Source: JAFAGX01 sp035622175
GTDB taxonomy: Bacteria > Acidobacteriota > Terriglobia > Terriglobales > Acidobacteriaceae
NCBI GenBank assembly: GCA_035622175.1
Contig: DASPVV010000249.1
Coordinates: 1-64,000, forward strand
Direction of reading: 5' to 3'
DNA length: 64,000 nt
Notes under the pieces: generated by a model
Databases searched by the model: none
Seen by the model: the letters and a program-made list of their open reading frames with translations, nothing else
Told to the model about the DNA's origin: nothing
Position numbers and translations under genes: made by a program
In this document: positions 62,663 to 64,000 of the stretch, piece by piece
Layout of the letters: the number at the start of each line of letters is the position of its first letter
Position numbering within the stretch: position 1 is the stretch's first letter

Positions 62663-64000
62663 AGCGTCGCCGGGGAACGTCCGGACGGGTGGCTAAAGCC
62701 ATCGCGGTTGCGCTGCTGTGCCTGGGGCCTGCGGCGGCGCAAGAGCTGAGATTCTGCCTGCGCACCGAGCCGAAGACGTTTGATCCTCTGCAGGTCGACG
62801 ACGACGCCTCCGCCGCGATCCGCTATCTGACCGGTGGAGTGCTCATGCGCCTCAATCGCCAAACTCAGGAGCTCGATCCGGAACTGGCGCTGGCGTGGAA
62901 GGTTTCCAACGATGGCCGGCAGATTTCGTTCCGCTTGCGCAGCGGCGTCTCCTTTTCCGACGGCACGAGCTTTTCCGCCGCGGATGTGGCTTACACCCTA
63001 CAACGGCTGATGGACCCGGCGTTGCACTCCTCGACCGGAGACGCCTTCCGTTCCGGCCCCGGCAAGGTCGAAACCGATGTAAGTTCTCCAACTCAGATTT
63101 CGATCCGGTTTCCAGCGCCCGTTGCCGCTCTGGATCGCCTCTTCGATCAGGTCGCAATCCTTTCCGAGCGTTCGCCCAAGAAAGAGATGGCTGTTCTCGG
63201 TCCGTTTGTGGTGGCCGACTACCAACCTGGTTCAAGCGTGCTCTTGAAGCGCAACCCTTATTACTGGAAGACCGACGAACAAGGCCGCCGCTTGCCCTAT
63301 CTGGAGTCGATACGTCTCGACATCCAGCCCAACCGCGATATCGAGATTCTGCGCTTCAAGCGTGGTGAGCTCGACCTGATCAATTCCCTGGACAGCGAAT
63401 ACTTCGACCGGCTGGCTGCCACTTCTCCGGAGCTCGTGCATGACGCCGGTGCTTCGCTCGACAGCGAGCAGCTCTGGTTTAACCAGGTGGCGAAGGCGCC
63501 GATTCCCGATTCCAAGAAGGCCTGGTTTCGCTCGGTCAACTTCCGGCACGCGATTTCCGAAGCTATCAACCGCGAAGACTTAGGCCGTATCGTCTTTCAT
63601 GGGCACGCCCAGCCCGCCGCGGGGCCTTTTTCTCCGGCCAACAAGTTTTGGTTCAACAGCATGCTGAAGCCTCTGGCCTACAGTCCCGATACAGCCTTGC
63701 AGCGGCTACAGGGCGAAGGCTTCCGCTTGGAGAACGGCGCACTCAAAGACAAAGACGGCAACCAGGTCGTGTTTTCCATCATCACCAACGCGGGCAACAA
63801 GGCGCGGGAACGCATGGCCGTGCTGATCCAGGAGGACCTCCAGAAAATCGGGGTTCACGTCAATGTGGTTACCCTCGACTTCCCTTCCCTGATCGAGCGC
63901 ATGACCCAGAGTTTCGATTATGAAGCCATCCTGCTCGGTCTCACCAATGTCGATCTGGATCCGAACGGCGAGATGAACGTATGGCTGAGCTCCTCGGAGA
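62659..64000 (+). CDS. Opp/Dpp-type extracellular solute-binding protein, 3' end outside window
   Basis: At least 447 residues are visible and the frame is open to the window end. A signal peptide (AIAVALLCLGPAAAQ) precedes a family 5 binding protein: LRFCLRTEPKTFDPLQVDD, ISFRLRSGVSFSDGTSFSAADVAYTL, RNPYYW and AGNKARERMAVLIQEDLQKI are the characteristic blocks. It delivers a solute, most likely peptides but possibly another compound, to the coupled permeases. AGGAGGAGAGG lies within 16 bases of the ATG at 62659, which overlaps the previous stop. Confidence 0.93.
   Translation, partial: MKRRRGTSGRVAKAIAVALLCLGPAAAQELRFCLRTEPKTFDPLQVDDDASAAIRYLTGGVLMRLNRQTQELDPELALAWKVSNDGRQISFRLRSGVSFSDGTSFSAADVAYTLQRLMDPALHSSTGDAFRSGPGKVETDVSSPTQISIRFPAPVAALDRLFDQVAILSERSPKKEMAVLGPFVVADYQPGSSVLLKRNPYYWKTDEQGRRLPYLESIRLDIQPNRDIEILRFKRGELDLINSLDSEYFDRLAATSPELVHDAGASLDSEQLWFNQVAKAPIPDSKKAWFRSVNFRHAISEAINREDLGRIVFHGHAQPAAGPFSPANKFWFNSMLKPLAYSPDTALQRLQGEGFRLENGALKDKDGNQVVFSIITNAGNKARERMAVLIQEDLQKIGVHVNVVTLDFPSLIERMTQSFDYEAILLGLTNVDLDPNGEMNVWLSSSE

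Noticed and set aside
1..64000. CRISPR array, insertion sequence or prophage
   Set aside because: I saw no regular spacer-repeat pattern, transposase, integrase or phage structural gene; the relics are better explained by deletion and duplication.

Overview
The window looks like Acidobacteriota chromosome (soil, subgroup-1-like). The evidence is the combination of tandem ADOP-type MacB/FtsX permeases with a small PadR regulator, an Oar-like TonB receptor with a carboxypeptidase-regulatory N-terminus, a TPR plus VWFA-related secreted protein, an FG-GAP/ASPIC-UnbV protein, a PadR plus HAAS-domain membrane protein pair, and many Tat-exported enzymes. There is no rRNA gene, complete tRNA gene, CRISPR array, transposase or integrase.

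Layout. 1-0.9 kb: 3' part of a LuxR-type regulator. 1.2-6.9 kb: PadR and two ADOP permeases, followed by two vestigial ADOP starts. 7.3-13.3 kb: S9 peptidase, then a Tat-exported discoidin/glycosidase-like protein with a Tat-exported SelA-like PLP enzyme. 13.6-24.0 kb: a long minus-strand island (DUF427 protein, FAD disulfide reductase, aquaporin, a shrunken MOSC-ferredoxin protein, dehalogenase-like and other alpha/beta hydrolases, an atypical SDR, a TMEM175 relic) headed by a GAF-GAF-sigma54 activator; a -24/-12 promoter lies just upstream of the first hydrolase. 24.6-26.7 kb: a SAM-fold protein and small unknown genes. 26.7-35.6 kb: TonB receptor, FG-GAP/ASPIC protein, TPR remnant and a GH3 beta-glycosidase with PA14. 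35.7-41.1 kb: small minus-strand proteins (flavin split barrel, cupins, TlpA-like thioredoxin, PH-like protein, one broken barrel copy) and the VWFA protein. 41.9-51.6 kb: two orphan small genes, DacB/PBP4, FolP, a truncated Oar relic, a tandem SagB-type nitroreductase with a molybdo-hydroxylase tail fragment, UPF0182 and a CusF-like lipoprotein. 52-56.4 kb: class V aminotransferase, OlsF-like acyltransferase, PadR-HAAS pair. 56.5-64 kb: a sigma54 activator ending in a PilZ domain, divergent from an operon of an HD-GYP/GAF/GGDEF membrane protein followed without a gap by an Opp/Dpp-type transporter (two permeases and a binding protein cut by the window end).

Most notable: the divergent locus at 56.5-64 kb, where a PilZ-tailed sigma54 activator faces a cyclic-di-GMP enzyme co-transcribed with a peptide-type importer. 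Second is the sigma54-regulated hydrolase/redox island. The window also holds many small relics: ADOP starts, a TMEM175 pseudogene, a MOSC-ferredoxin deletion product, a truncated Oar protein, a molybdo-hydroxylase tail, a TPR tail, and a frameshifted flavin-barrel paralog. This points to active duplication and deletion. All functions are read from sequence motifs by eye; no database search was run.
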